This document shows, piece after piece, positions 45,627 through 54,568 of a stretch of 64,000 bases of DNA (the first letter of the stretch is position 1; the number at the start of each line of letters is the position of its first letter). Below the pieces are notes generated by a model. It was not told the origin of the DNA and searched no databases. It worked only from the letters and a program-made list of their open reading frames with translations. The position numbers were made by a program, and so were the translations under genes. The DNA is from DASYQD01 sp963837455 (GTDB lineage: Bacteria > Acidobacteriota > Thermoanaerobaculia > Multivoradales > JAIOJS01), in contig CAWINM010000006.1 in NCBI GenBank assembly GCA_963837455.1, positions 372,001 to 436,000 on the forward strand. The letters are read 5' to 3'.

Positions 45627-47387
45627 CCGTGTCGCTCCTCAGGACCCGGCGCAGCTGCTGCGGGCCCGCCGGTTTGGTCAGGTGGGTATCGAAGCCGGCG
45701 CGCCTGGCGCGCTCGCGATCCTCCTCGCGGCCGAACCCGGTCAGCGCCACCAGGCGCGGCGCCCCCGCCCCCAGCTCGGCGCGCACGCGGCCCGCCACCG
45801 CGTAGCCGTCGAGGCCGGGCAGGCCGATGTCGACGAGCGCCAGGTCGGGCCGGCTGCTGACGATGAGCTCGATGCCGCTCGCCCCGTCGGCCGCCGCCTG
45901 CACGCGGTGGCCCCAGCCCTCGAGCAGGGTGGTGAGCGCCTCGCGGACGTCGTCCTGATCCTCGACGACCACCACGCTCACCGGCTGGGCGGCGTCGCCG
46001 TCCTCTGCCGCCGCCTCCGCCCCCACTGCTTCGCGCGGCGGCGGCATCGGCGGTAGCCGCGACTCGTCGAGCAGCGGCAGCCGCACCACGAACTCGCTCC
46101 CCTTGCCCGCTCCTTCGCTGTAGGCGCGCACGACGCCGCCGTGCAGCTCCACCAGCCGGTGGACGAGGGTGAGCCCGAGCCCGAGACCGCCGCCACCCCC
46201 GCGCTCCTGCACGAACATGTCGAAGATGCGGTCGAGCATGTCGGGAGCGATGCCACGCCCGTTGTCCGCCACGCGCACCACGGCGTGGGTACCGTCGCGG
46301 CCGCAGGAGACCTCGATGCGGCCGCCGGGGTCGGTATAGCGCGCTGCGTTGTGGATGAGGTTGGCGATCACCTGGGTGAGCCGCACCTGATCGGCGTGGA
46401 GCCTGAGGTCCTCGTCGCACTGCCCGACCACCAGCTGGTGGCGACGCTCGCCGAGCGCCGGGGCGGCGCTCTCCAACGCCTGGTGGAGAACGCCCTCGAG
46501 GCGCACCGGCTCGAGCCGCAGGTTGACCTTGCCGCGCGAGATGCGCGAGACGTCGAGCAGGTCGTCGACGAGGCGGATGAGGTGCCGCACCTGCCGCTCC
46601 ATCGACTCGCGCACCCGCTCGAGCCCGCGGTGCTCGATGCCGTAGCACTTGATCAGCTCGATACCGGTGACCAGCGGCGACAGCGGATTGCGCAGCTCAT
46701 GGGCGAGCACGGCGAGGAACTCGTCCTTGCGCTGGCTCTCCTCGCGCAGCGCCTGCGACTCCCAGACCTGCCGTTCCTCCTCCATCCGCCGTTCGAGGTC
46801 GCGGCGCTCGAGAGCGCGCAGCATCTCGGCCTGCCGCTGTACCTGGGCGGTGCGGTTCTGCAGCTCGACGAACACCGTGGCCTTCGCCCGCAGCACCTCG
46901 GGAACGATCGGCTTGAAGAGGAAGTCCACCGCCCCCAGCGAGTAGCCACGCAGGATGTCGGCGTCCTCCTGCAGGTAGGCGGTGATGAAGATGATGGGCA
47001 CGTGGCGCGAGCGCGGGCGCTCGCGGACGATGCGGGCGGTCTCGAAGCCGTCCATCCCCGGCATGTTGACGTCGAGCAGGATGAGGGCAAAGTCCTGGGC
47101 CAGCAGGTGGCGCAGCGCCTCGGCGCCGGAGCGGGCCTTGACCAGGCTGCGGCCGAGATCCCCCAGGGCCACCTCGATGGCGGCGAGGTTGCCTGCATCG
47201 TCGTCGACGACGAGGATGTCGGCGGGCGGGCTCTCCCCCGCCCGCCCAGCGAGGATTGCAAATCCTTCCTCGACGCCTTGTAAAGCGGAGTGCGCCATCG
47301 GGCCCTGACACGCGTTCTGCGCGTTAGCGCGAGGAGTGGTGCAAGCGCCGGGCCACGGGGTCGCGCCCCGGCCCCCACCGCCGCGGG

Positions 47388-48791
47388 TCAGGGGGGCGCG
47401 ACCTCCCCTCGCCGCTGCGCCATCTCCCGCCAGCTCTCGAGGATCGGTCCGAGCCCGGCTGCGAGCGCCACGAAGCGCTCCTCGTCGCCGGCGTCGAATG
47501 CCTCGCCGCCGCGCTTGTTGAGCAGCTGGGCGACCCCGATCACTCCGCCGTCCTCGCCAGGGACGGGAACGCACAACAGGTTGCGGGTGTGGAAGCCCGT
47601 GCGCTGGTCGACGGTGCGGTTGAACTGCGGATCCGCGTAGGCGTCGGGGACGTTGCGTGGCTGGCCGCTGGCGGCGACGCTGCCGGCGACGCCCTCGCCG
47701 TAGCGCACGCGCAGCCGCACCGGGTGGGAGCCGCCGGCCTCGGCGTACAGCGACCACAGCAGGCGGCCGGCGGGGTCGGCGAGGAAGAGCGTCGCCCGCT
47801 CGGCGCCGAGCAGCTGTCCGATCCGCCGCGTCAGCCCCTCGAGCACCTGTCGCAGCATGCTCTCGATGGCCGCGTTCTCCGCCAGCTGCACCGCGTCGAG
47901 GAAGACCCGGGCCTCGCCGGTGAGCTCCGCGAGGAAGGAGGCCACCCGTTGCTCCGGCAGCGCCGCCAGCTCCGCCATCAGGCGGCCCGAATCATAGGTG
48001 CGCGCGAGGCTGGCCATCAGGTGCTCGGTGTTGGCGGCGACGGCGGAGGCGGCCGCCACCAGCCGCCCGTCCTCGAGGTGGAGCACGCGATCGGCGACGT
48101 CGAAGATGCGGTGGTCGTGGGTGACCAGCAGCACCGCCGCCCCCTGCTCACGCGCCAGGCGTTCGAGCAGCTCGGCGATGGCGCGCCCGGTGTGACCGTC
48201 GAGCGATGCCGTCGGCTCGTCGGCGAGCACCAGCTGCGGCCCGGCCGCGAGCGCGCGAGCGATCGCCACCCGCTGCCGCTGGCCGCCGGAGAGCTGTCCC
48301 GGGGGATTCACGAGGTGCGTGCCCAGCCCCACCGCCGCCAGCATGGCGTCGGCGCGACGACGCCGCTCGCCGGCGTCGAGCTCCGGGTGCAGCTCGAGCG
48401 AGAGCAGCACGTTCTCTCGCGCGCTCATCGACTCGAGCAGGTTGTGCCCCTGGAAGACGTAGCCGATGCCACGCCGCACCTGCCCGCGGGAGCCTTCCGG
48501 CGCCCCCGCCAGCTCCTGGCCGAGCACCCGCACGCTCCCCTGCTGCAGCGAGCGCAGCGCCCCGATCAGCGTCAACAGGGTGGTCTTCCCCGACCCCGAA
48601 GGCCCGGTGAGGACCACCACCTCCCCGGCATGGACCTCGAGGTCGACGTCGAACAGCACCGGTCGCGTCCCCTCGGGCGACGTGTAGGCGTAGTGCACTC
48701 CGCGGGCGACGACGGTCGCGCCGGAGGGGGCAGCGGCCGGCGACGCGGGGGCCGCGGCGGCGAGCGTGGCGGCCGGCTCGTCCACCACCAT
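47388..48791 (-). CDS. devA: DevA-type ABC ATPase fused to a C-terminal GAF domain
   Basis: A 467-residue fusion. Residues about 25-245 form a MacB/DevA-class ATPase: 'VHYAYTSPEGTRPVLFDVDLEV' start, Walker A GPSGSGKTT, signature LSGGQRQR, Walker B LVLADEPTASLD and THDHRIFDVADRVLHLEDG, characteristic of DevA. Residues about 300-460 form a GAF domain ('LEGLTRRIGQLLGAERATLFL', 'GEGVAGSVAASGQPRNVPDAY', 'LCVPVPGEDGGVIGVAQLLNK'). The GAF could bind a small molecule and gate export (inference). The ATG shares one base with the devC stop. It is the last gene of devB-devC-devA. Confidence 0.9.
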   Translation of the reverse strand: MVVDEPAATLAAAAPASPAAAPSGATVVARGVHYAYTSPEGTRPVLFDVDLEVHAGEVVVLTGPSGSGKTTLLTLIGALRSLQQGSVRVLGQELAGAPEGSRGQVRRGIGYVFQGHNLLESMSARENVLLSLELHPELDAGERRRRADAMLAAVGLGTHLVNPPGQLSGGQRQRVAIARALAAGPQLVLADEPTASLDGHTGRAIAELLERLAREQGAAVLLVTHDHRIFDVADRVLHLEDGRLVAAASAVAANTEHLMASLARTYDSGRLMAELAALPEQRVASFLAELTGEARVFLDAVQLAENAAIESMLRQVLEGLTRRIGQLLGAERATLFLADPAGRLLWSLYAEAGGSHPVRLRVRYGEGVAGSVAASGQPRNVPDAYADPQFNRTVDQRTGFHTRNLLCVPVPGEDGGVIGVAQLLNKRGGEAFDAGDEERFVALAAGLGPILESWREMAQRRGEVAPP

Positions 48792-50089
48792 CAGAAGAGC
48801 TCCGCCGGATCGGCCTCGGCGAGCTTGCGCAAGGCACCGAGCGCGGCGATGGCACACATCGCCACGGTGCCGAGCAGCACCCCCAGAAGCGAGGCCGGCG
48901 GGATCTGCACCGGGATGCCGAGGGCCAGCCCCAGGATCCGGCAGCCGACGAGGGCGAGCGCGAGCCCCGGCACGAAGCCGAGCAGCGAGAGCACCATCGC
49001 CTGGCGCATCACCAGCGCGGCCAGCGCACCGCCCGACCATCCCATGGCCTTCAACGTGGCGTACTGCCGCCGGTTGTCGGCGATGTCGGTGAAGAGGACC
49101 TGGTAGACGATGATGGCGCCGACCAAGAACCCCATCGCCACTCCGAAGGTGAAGACGGCGCCGATCGGCGTCGCGCCCTGCCAGTAGTCGACGTCGCGCT
49201 GCGCGAAGCCGTCGCGCGTGAGCACCTCGACGTCGCGGTCGAGGGTGGCGGTGAGCGCCCGCCGCACCGCCTCGGGGTCGACGCCGGGCCGCAGCTTGAT
49301 GAGGCCGAGGTCGATCTCGCCTTGGCGCCGATGGGGAAAGAGGCGCAAGAACCCCTCCTCCGAGGTCAGCACGCTGCCGTCGATGCCGAACGAGCTGCCG
49401 AGCTCGAACAACCCCACCACCTCGACGCTCTTGCCGGCGATCTCGGCGCGGATCCGCTCGCCGCGCGCGAAGCGCGCGGCGACGGGGCCGAACTCCACCC
49501 GCGAGCGGCGGTCGAACAGCACCGCGTCGGGGCGGCGCAGCAGCGGCAGGTTCTCGGCCACGCCCGGGGCGCGCAGCACCGGCCGCGTGGGGTCGATGCC
49601 GACGACGAGGATGTTGCGGGTGTTGTGCCGCCAGGGGTTCTCGAAGTGCTGCTGGTAGACGTACACCGGCGCCACCCAGTCGACAGCGGCGAGACCGGCG
49701 GCCTGATAGAGCCGCTGGCGCGGAAACGGATAGGTGATGCCGATGAACACCGTCTGGCGCGACAGCACGACGAGGTCGTAGTCGAGCTGCCGCTGGTAGC
49801 GCACGGCGCTCTTCAGCATGGCGCTGCGGAAGCCCACCTGCATGAGCATGAGCAGCGTCGCGAACGCCACCCCGAGGAGGGCGGCGGTGAGGCGCAGCCG
49901 ATCGCGCATGAGCTGCCGCCAGGCGAGGGGGACGCGGCCACCCGACCAGCCGCGACCGGGAAGGGTGCCGCTCGCCGCGGTGCCGGGGGCAGGTGCGTCC
50001 AGCGCTACGCCGCCCGCCGCGCCGGCGTTGCCGGCCCCGGCACCGCCGTGGGCCACACCGCCCTCGCCGAGCTGCGCCTGCCGGCTCAC
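48791..50089 (-). CDS. devC: DevC-type FtsX-like ABC permease
   Basis: A 432-residue permease. After a Gly/Ala/Pro-rich N-terminal tail (1-45) it has 'PLAWRQLMRDRLRLTAALLGVAFATLLMLMQVGF', the DevC hallmark, then a periplasmic domain and three helices, including 'AIIVYQVLFTDIADNRRQYATLKAMGWS', again typical of DevC. Ends 'LRKLAEADPAELF'. In cyanobacteria DevBCA with TolC exports heterocyst glycolipids; in other bacteria the cargo is unknown. GTG start overlaps the devB stop. Confidence 0.9.
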   Translation of the reverse strand: MSRQAQLGEGGVAHGGAGAGNAGAAGGVALDAPAPGTAASGTLPGRGWSGGRVPLAWRQLMRDRLRLTAALLGVAFATLLMLMQVGFRSAMLKSAVRYQRQLDYDLVVLSRQTVFIGITYPFPRQRLYQAAGLAAVDWVAPVYVYQQHFENPWRHNTRNILVVGIDPTRPVLRAPGVAENLPLLRRPDAVLFDRRSRVEFGPVAARFARGERIRAEIAGKSVEVVGLFELGSSFGIDGSVLTSEEGFLRLFPHRRQGEIDLGLIKLRPGVDPEAVRRALTATLDRDVEVLTRDGFAQRDVDYWQGATPIGAVFTFGVAMGFLVGAIIVYQVLFTDIADNRRQYATLKAMGWSGGALAALVMRQAMVLSLLGFVPGLALALVGCRILGLALGIPVQIPPASLLGVLLGTVAMCAIAALGALRKLAEADPAELF

Positions 50090-51012
50090 CGCGGGGCAGC
50101 GGCGGGCCGCGGTGGAGCGAGTGCGGCGGCCGCCAGGTCGATCGCCACCTCCACTCGCAGGTTGGTCAGCGCCGCCACCGCCGCCGGCTCGTCGAGCTCC
50201 ACCTCGACCTCGACCACCCGGGCGTCGAGGTTGGCCACCGGATCGGCGCTCACCACCTCCTGCTGTTGCACCTTGCCGCCGATGCGGCTGACGCGACCCC
50301 CGAGCCCGGCGCCCGGCAGCGTCGGCGACGTGACCACCGCCCGCTGGCCGAGCCTGACCGCGGGGATCTCGGCCTCCGACACCTCGGCCACCGCCAGCAT
50401 CGAGGAGGTATCGGCGATCTCCACGATCCCGTCGGCGCCGACCCGCTCGCCGTCGCGGGCGAAGACCCCCAGCACCACCCCCGAGATCGGTGCCCGCACG
50501 TGCGAGCGGTCGAGCTCGGCGCGGGCCTGCTCCAGCCGCGCTCCCGCCCTCTCGGCGCGGCTCTTCGCCTGGTCGAACACGGCGCGTGGGCTGACGCCCT
50601 GGGCCAGCAGGCGGCGGGAGCGCTCGAGATCGCGCTCGGCGTCGGTGAGCTCGACGCGAGCGACCTCGACCTCGGCCTCCTCGGTGGCGACGCTGTCGAG
50701 CAGCGCGATCTCCTGCCCTGCCTCCACCCGGTCTCCCTGGTCGACGAGGAGCCGGCCGACCACCACGCTGGGCCGGGCCGGGCCGGCGACCCGCACGCGG
50801 GTGCGCGGCCGGATGCGGCCGAGCGCCACCACACGGCTGCGCACGAGCGGCGCCTGGGCGCCGGCGGCGGCACCGACCGCCTGCCCGGGCGCGCCGACCG
50901 CGGGGCCGCGGGTCAGCGGCGGGATGGAGCTCCGGTGGCCGACCCACCAGCCACCGAGACCGACCAGCGCCACGACCGCCAGGGCCGCGAGGGCGATCAG
51001 GGGACGTCGCAT
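50086..51012 (-). CDS. devB: DevB-type HlyD-family adaptor
   Basis: A 308-residue periplasmic adaptor with an N-terminal membrane helix (about 5-25), the paired lipoyl motif 'VVGRLLVDQGDRVEAGQEIALLD', a short coiled coil (about 110-170), 'VRAPISGVVLGVFARDGERVG' and barrel strands. Would bridge DevC and an outer-membrane TolC. First gene of a three-gene operon with overlapping ends. Its promoter should lie in the 69-bp gap shared with the divergent small gene at 51082. Confidence 0.88.
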   Translation of the reverse strand: MRRPLIALAALAVVALVGLGGWWVGHRSSIPPLTRGPAVGAPGQAVGAAAGAQAPLVRSRVVALGRIRPRTRVRVAGPARPSVVVGRLLVDQGDRVEAGQEIALLDSVATEEAEVEVARVELTDAERDLERSRRLLAQGVSPRAVFDQAKSRAERAGARLEQARAELDRSHVRAPISGVVLGVFARDGERVGADGIVEIADTSSMLAVAEVSEAEIPAVRLGQRAVVTSPTLPGAGLGGRVSRIGGKVQQQEVVSADPVANLDARVVEVEVELDEPAAVAALTNLRVEVAIDLAAAALAPPRPAAAPR

Positions 51013-51081
51013 GGACCCCTGAATCGTACCCGTGTGGTAACTTGCGGGCCAAACTCACCAGCCGGATGCGAGGAGTCGACG

Positions 51082-51324
51082 ATGTCCGAGCCTGCGGCAC
51101 CCACGCCTGATCCCGTCGTCGTCGATCTCGGCACGGTCAAGAGGAAGCAGATCAAGGCGCTCAAGCAGGGGCACGGCCCCCTGCTCGACGAGCTCGCGGG
51201 CGTCATCTCCCAGGTGCGCGAAGGCCTCGGCAGCGAGGCCGACGGCAAGACCATCCTGCCGGTGGTGGTTCTCTACCGGCAGCGGCCGAAGCGGAAGACG
51301 CTCTCCAGCCTGCTGCGGCTCTAG
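51082..51324 (+). CDS. Small basic conserved-type protein (80 residues)
   Basis: The protein has a core VVVDLGTVKRKQIKALKQG, an amphipathic helix, then LPVVVLYRQRPKRK. I recall similar short 'DLG-xxKRKQIK' proteins of unknown function (possibly the DUF6200 type), but I cannot check that. GAGGAG 6 bases upstream makes the start firm. It heads a likely three-gene operon with a second basic protein and an AarF-type kinase. Function unknown; the Lys/Arg-rich surface might bind nucleic acid or membrane lipids. Confidence 0.65.
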   Translation: MSEPAAPTPDPVVVDLGTVKRKQIKALKQGHGPLLDELAGVISQVREGLGSEADGKTILPVVVLYRQRPKRKTLSSLLRL

Positions 51325-51383
51325 CAGAGCAGCCCGCCGCGCGAGAGCCGGCCCTTCCGCCGGAGGATCCTGGAGGTGCCACC

Positions 51384-51839
51384 ATGAACGAGACGCCGAT
51401 CCCGCCCGTCGACCCCGCTCCCGACCTGCCAGGCCCCGCCGGCGGGGGGCTGCCGGGCGCTTCCGGTCTCGACGCCGCCGCCATCGGCGCCCGCGTGCGC
51501 GCGGCGCGACGGCAAGGCAAGGGCAAACGCAAGCGCGTCTCGCGCCCGTTCCGGGACCTCGTCGAGGCCGATCGCCAGCTGTCGCGCGCCGCGCACCGGT
51601 TGGCCCGCGCGGCCGAGAAGGGGCTCGCAGCCTACCGCGACGGGCAGGAGAGCTCCTCCGAGGCCAAGCGCGACGGCGCCGTACGCGACCAGCCGCTCAA
51701 TGCCGCCGAGGGGCTGGCGGTGGCGTTGGGTGAGGCGAGCCGCGTGCCGGTCGACCTGGCGCGGGCGATGACCACGCGCTCGGGGCGCCGCCTGGTGCGC
51801 CGCACGGCACGGCTGCTGCTCTCGCCGCTAGGGCGGTGA
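51384..51839 (+). CDS. Hypothetical basic helical protein (151 residues)
   Basis: A Pro/Gly-rich start (1-40) is followed by Arg/Lys-rich helical sequence (RQGKGKRKRVSRPFRDLVE) and a hydrophobic-amphipathic C-terminus. GGAGGT precedes the ATG. It overlaps the AarF kinase gene by 4 bases (GTGA), so a functional link to that kinase is likely. I recognise no family. No signal peptide or clear membrane helix. Confidence 0.6.
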   Translation: MNETPIPPVDPAPDLPGPAGGGLPGASGLDAAAIGARVRAARRQGKGKRKRVSRPFRDLVEADRQLSRAAHRLARAAEKGLAAYRDGQESSSEAKRDGAVRDQPLNAAEGLAVALGEASRVPVDLARAMTTRSGRRLVRRTARLLLSPLGR

Positions 51840-53758
51840 GCACCCGCCTCGGCAGCCGCGACCTCGAGGTGCGCCGCGCCGTGGCGCGGGCGCTGGCGGC
51901 GCGACGACGGGGCAACGACCCTTACGCCAGCGCGCCGCCGCTCGCGCCGGGGGGGCCGGTGGTGCGGCCACTGCCGCGGCGCGCCTGGCTGGCGGCCGGC
52001 GACCTGGCGTTGGGGCCACCGCCACTGCGCAACCCACTGGGCCGCAACGCCGGCCTGCTCGCCACCGCGGCGCGCTTCGCCGCCTGGCTGTTGGCGGCCC
52101 TGCTCTTCGGCCTCGGCACCGCCGGCGACGTGCTCTCCCGCCGCGACACCCCGCAACGCCGCGCGGTTCGGCTGCGCCGCACCCTCGAGCGTATCGGCGG
52201 CACCTTCCTCAAGCTCGGCCAGCAGCTGTCGATACGCCTCGACCTGTTGCCGGCGGCGACCTGCGCCGAGCTCTCGAAGCTGCTCGACCGCGTGGCGCCG
52301 TTCGACAGCGCCCACGCCATCGCCGCCATCGAGCGCGCCACCGGCCGGCCGCTCGCCGCCACCTTCGCCGCCTTCGACCCCGAGCCCATCGGCTCGGCCT
52401 CGGTCTCCTGCGTCTACCAGGCGGTGCTGCGTAGCGGCGAGAAGGTGGCGGTGAAGGTGCGCCGCCCGGGGATCGTCGCCACCTTCGCCGCCGACTGGCG
52501 GGCTCTCGCCTGGACGGTGCGCCTGCTCGAGCTGCTCGCCGTCGTCCGCCCCGGCCAGATGAGCTCCTTCGTCCACGACCTGCAGTCGATGTTCCGCGAG
52601 GAGCTCGACTTCCGCCGCGAGGCGCGCCATGCGGAGCTGTTCCGGCGCCGCTCCCGCAAGTCGCAGCTCTCCTACCTCGACACCCCGCGCATCCACTTCG
52701 AGCTCTCCAACGAGGAGGTGCTGGTCTCGGAGTTCGTCGCCGGCATGTGGCTGTGGGAGCTGCTGTGGGCGGTGGAGAGCGGCGACCGCCAGGCCCTGGC
52801 CGCCGTTCGCGCCCGCGGCATCGACCCCGAGGAGGTCGGCCGCCGCCTCTACCGCACGAGCCTGTTCGGCATCTTCGAGAGCTCCTTGTTCCACGCCGAC
52901 CCCCACCCTGCCAACGTCGTCGTCCGTCCCGGCAACGAGCTGGTGCTGGTCGACTTCGGCTCCTGCGGCTCGTTCAACGAGCGGCAGCTCTCGACCCTGC
53001 GGCAGCTGCAGTACTGTCAGGCCCGGCGCGACGTGCTCGGCATGGTGCGTTGCGCCTTCGAGCTCATCGAGCCCCTGCCCCCCATCGACGTCGACGCCAT
53101 GACGCGCGAGGCGCAGGAGGTGTTCTCCGACGCCGTGCGCGCCATCGACAGCCACCATTCGCAGTGGTGGGAGCGCACCTCGGCCGCGATCTGGCTCGGC
53201 TTCATGGGCCTCGTCCGCAAGTACCACGTGCGCATCGATCTCGACGTGCTGCGCATGGTGCGCTCGAGCCTGCTCTACGACACCCTCGCCGCCCGTCTCT
53301 ATCCTCGGCTCGACATCTACTCCGAGTTCCGCCGCTACCGGCGGCGGCTGGGTGAGACCGCACGCCGCCGGATGCGGCGGCGCGTGCGGCGCCTGCTGCG
53401 CCGTGGCTTCGACGACAATCTGTTCCTGCGCGTGGAGGAGCTCGGCGCCCTCGGCCACCAGATCACCTACCGTCTCGAGCGCCTGGTCCAGGCTCCCACT
53501 TTCAAGTTCTCGGCCCTCGCCGGCAAGGCCTTCTACGCCGCCACGGCGCTGATCCGGTTCGCCTTCGGCGGCCTCGCACTGCTCGCCGCCGCTACCGGGT
53601 TGCGGCTGGCACTCGCCGCCCGCGCCGGCGCCCCGCTGGCGCCGCTCGCGGGGCTCGCCGCCACCGCCACCAGCCCGCTCTACGTCGGCGTCGTCACGTT
53701 GCTGCTGCTGGTCACCGTCCGCCGCGTGCTGCTGCGGCTCGAGGACCGCGAGGTCTGA
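51836..53758 (+). CDS. AarF/ABC1/UbiB-family atypical kinase
   Basis: A 640-residue membrane-associated protein kinase-like protein. Family motifs: KxGQ-type 'FLKLGQQLSIRLDLLP' (about 125), Ala-rich nucleotide loop 'GSASVSCVYQAVL', Lys in VAVKVRRPG, 'EELDFRREARHAELF', catalytic HADPHPANV (about 360) and metal-binding LVDFGSCG. Two hydrophobic helices at the C-terminus (about 565-585 and 615-635) anchor it. UbiB proteins support quinone biosynthesis and lipid handling through an ATPase-like activity. No quinone genes are close, so its role may be with the two small basic proteins encoded just upstream. Confidence 0.9.
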   Translation: MSTRLGSRDLEVRRAVARALAARRRGNDPYASAPPLAPGGPVVRPLPRRAWLAAGDLALGPPPLRNPLGRNAGLLATAARFAAWLLAALLFGLGTAGDVLSRRDTPQRRAVRLRRTLERIGGTFLKLGQQLSIRLDLLPAATCAELSKLLDRVAPFDSAHAIAAIERATGRPLAATFAAFDPEPIGSASVSCVYQAVLRSGEKVAVKVRRPGIVATFAADWRALAWTVRLLELLAVVRPGQMSSFVHDLQSMFREELDFRREARHAELFRRRSRKSQLSYLDTPRIHFELSNEEVLVSEFVAGMWLWELLWAVESGDRQALAAVRARGIDPEEVGRRLYRTSLFGIFESSLFHADPHPANVVVRPGNELVLVDFGSCGSFNERQLSTLRQLQYCQARRDVLGMVRCAFELIEPLPPIDVDAMTREAQEVFSDAVRAIDSHHSQWWERTSAAIWLGFMGLVRKYHVRIDLDVLRMVRSSLLYDTLAARLYPRLDIYSEFRRYRRRLGETARRRMRRRVRRLLRRGFDDNLFLRVEELGALGHQITYRLERLVQAPTFKFSALAGKAFYAATALIRFAFGGLALLAAATGLRLALAARAGAPLAPLAGLAATATSPLYVGVVTLLLLVTVRRVLLRLEDREV

Positions 53759-53782
53759 GGGCTGGCGCCAGCGGGCGGCGGC

Positions 53783-54568
53783 TCAACCGTCGCCGGGGCT
53801 CTTTTCCTGAACCTCGCCCGTCATCGGCACGAAACGCACCGGCGCCACGATGCGCTTCTCGACCCCGTGGGCGGTCTTGGTGAGCAGCAACAGGTCCTGC
53901 AGGTAAGAGCCCACCGGCACCACCATGCGGCCGCCCACCTTGAGCTGCTCGACCAGCGGCTCGGGGATCTTCGGTGGCGCCGCGGTGAGGATGATGGCGT
54001 CGAAGGGAGCCTCCTCGGGCCAGCCCTTGTAGCCGTCGCCGACGCGTACGTGCACGTTCTGGTAGCCGAGCTGCTGCAACGTCGCGCGTGCCTGCTTGCC
54101 GAGCTCGTCGATGATCTCGATGGTGAAGACCTCACCCGCCACCTTCGACAGCACCGCCGCGTGGTACCCCGAGCCGGTGCCGATCTCCAGCACCTTGTCG
54201 TGGTGGTCGAGGTCGAGCAGCTGGGTCATCAGCGCCACGATGTAGGGCTGCGAGATCGTCTGCCCCCAGCCGATGGGGAGCGGCGCGTCGCTGTACGCCT
54301 GGTCGCGGTGGTCGGCGGGAATGAAGAGGTGGCGTGGCACCGACTCCATCGCCTGCAGCACCGCCGGCTGCTCCACGCCGCGCTCGCGGATCTGCTGCTC
54401 GACCATGTCGCGGCGGGGGGCCGCCCACGGGTCGGCGGCGGCACCGCCGGCAGCCTGACGGCCGGCATCGGCATGGTTGGAGTCGCCCTGGGCGTTGCAG
54501 GTCACGGTGCCGACCGCGAGCAGGAGGACGACACCGAGAGCCGCCCGCCGCAACGGTGCCGGGCTCAT
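53783..54568 (-). CDS. pcm: Exported protein-L-isoaspartate O-methyltransferase
   Basis: A 261-residue enzyme with an N-terminal signal helix (about 8-24) ending TVTCNAQ. The catalytic part has 'MVEQQIRERGVEQPAVLQAM', 'PRHLFIPADHRDQAYSDAPLPIGWGQTISQPYIVA' region and the SAM motif VLEIGTGSGYHAAVL, which are specific to PCMT. It would repair isoaspartyl damage by methylation. Cytoplasmic SAM is needed, so the signal sequence is puzzling; the Cys could be lipidated but the preceding residues are a poor lipobox. It overlaps the amidohydrolase gene by 4 bases (ATGA). Confidence 0.9.
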   Translation of the reverse strand: MSPAPLRRAALGVVLLLAVGTVTCNAQGDSNHADAGRQAAGGAAADPWAAPRRDMVEQQIRERGVEQPAVLQAMESVPRHLFIPADHRDQAYSDAPLPIGWGQTISQPYIVALMTQLLDLDHHDKVLEIGTGSGYHAAVLSKVAGEVFTIEIIDELGKQARATLQQLGYQNVHVRVGDGYKGWPEEAPFDAIILTAAPPKIPEPLVEQLKVGGRMVVPVGSYLQDLLLLTKTAHGVEKRIVAPVRFVPMTGEVQEKSPGDG

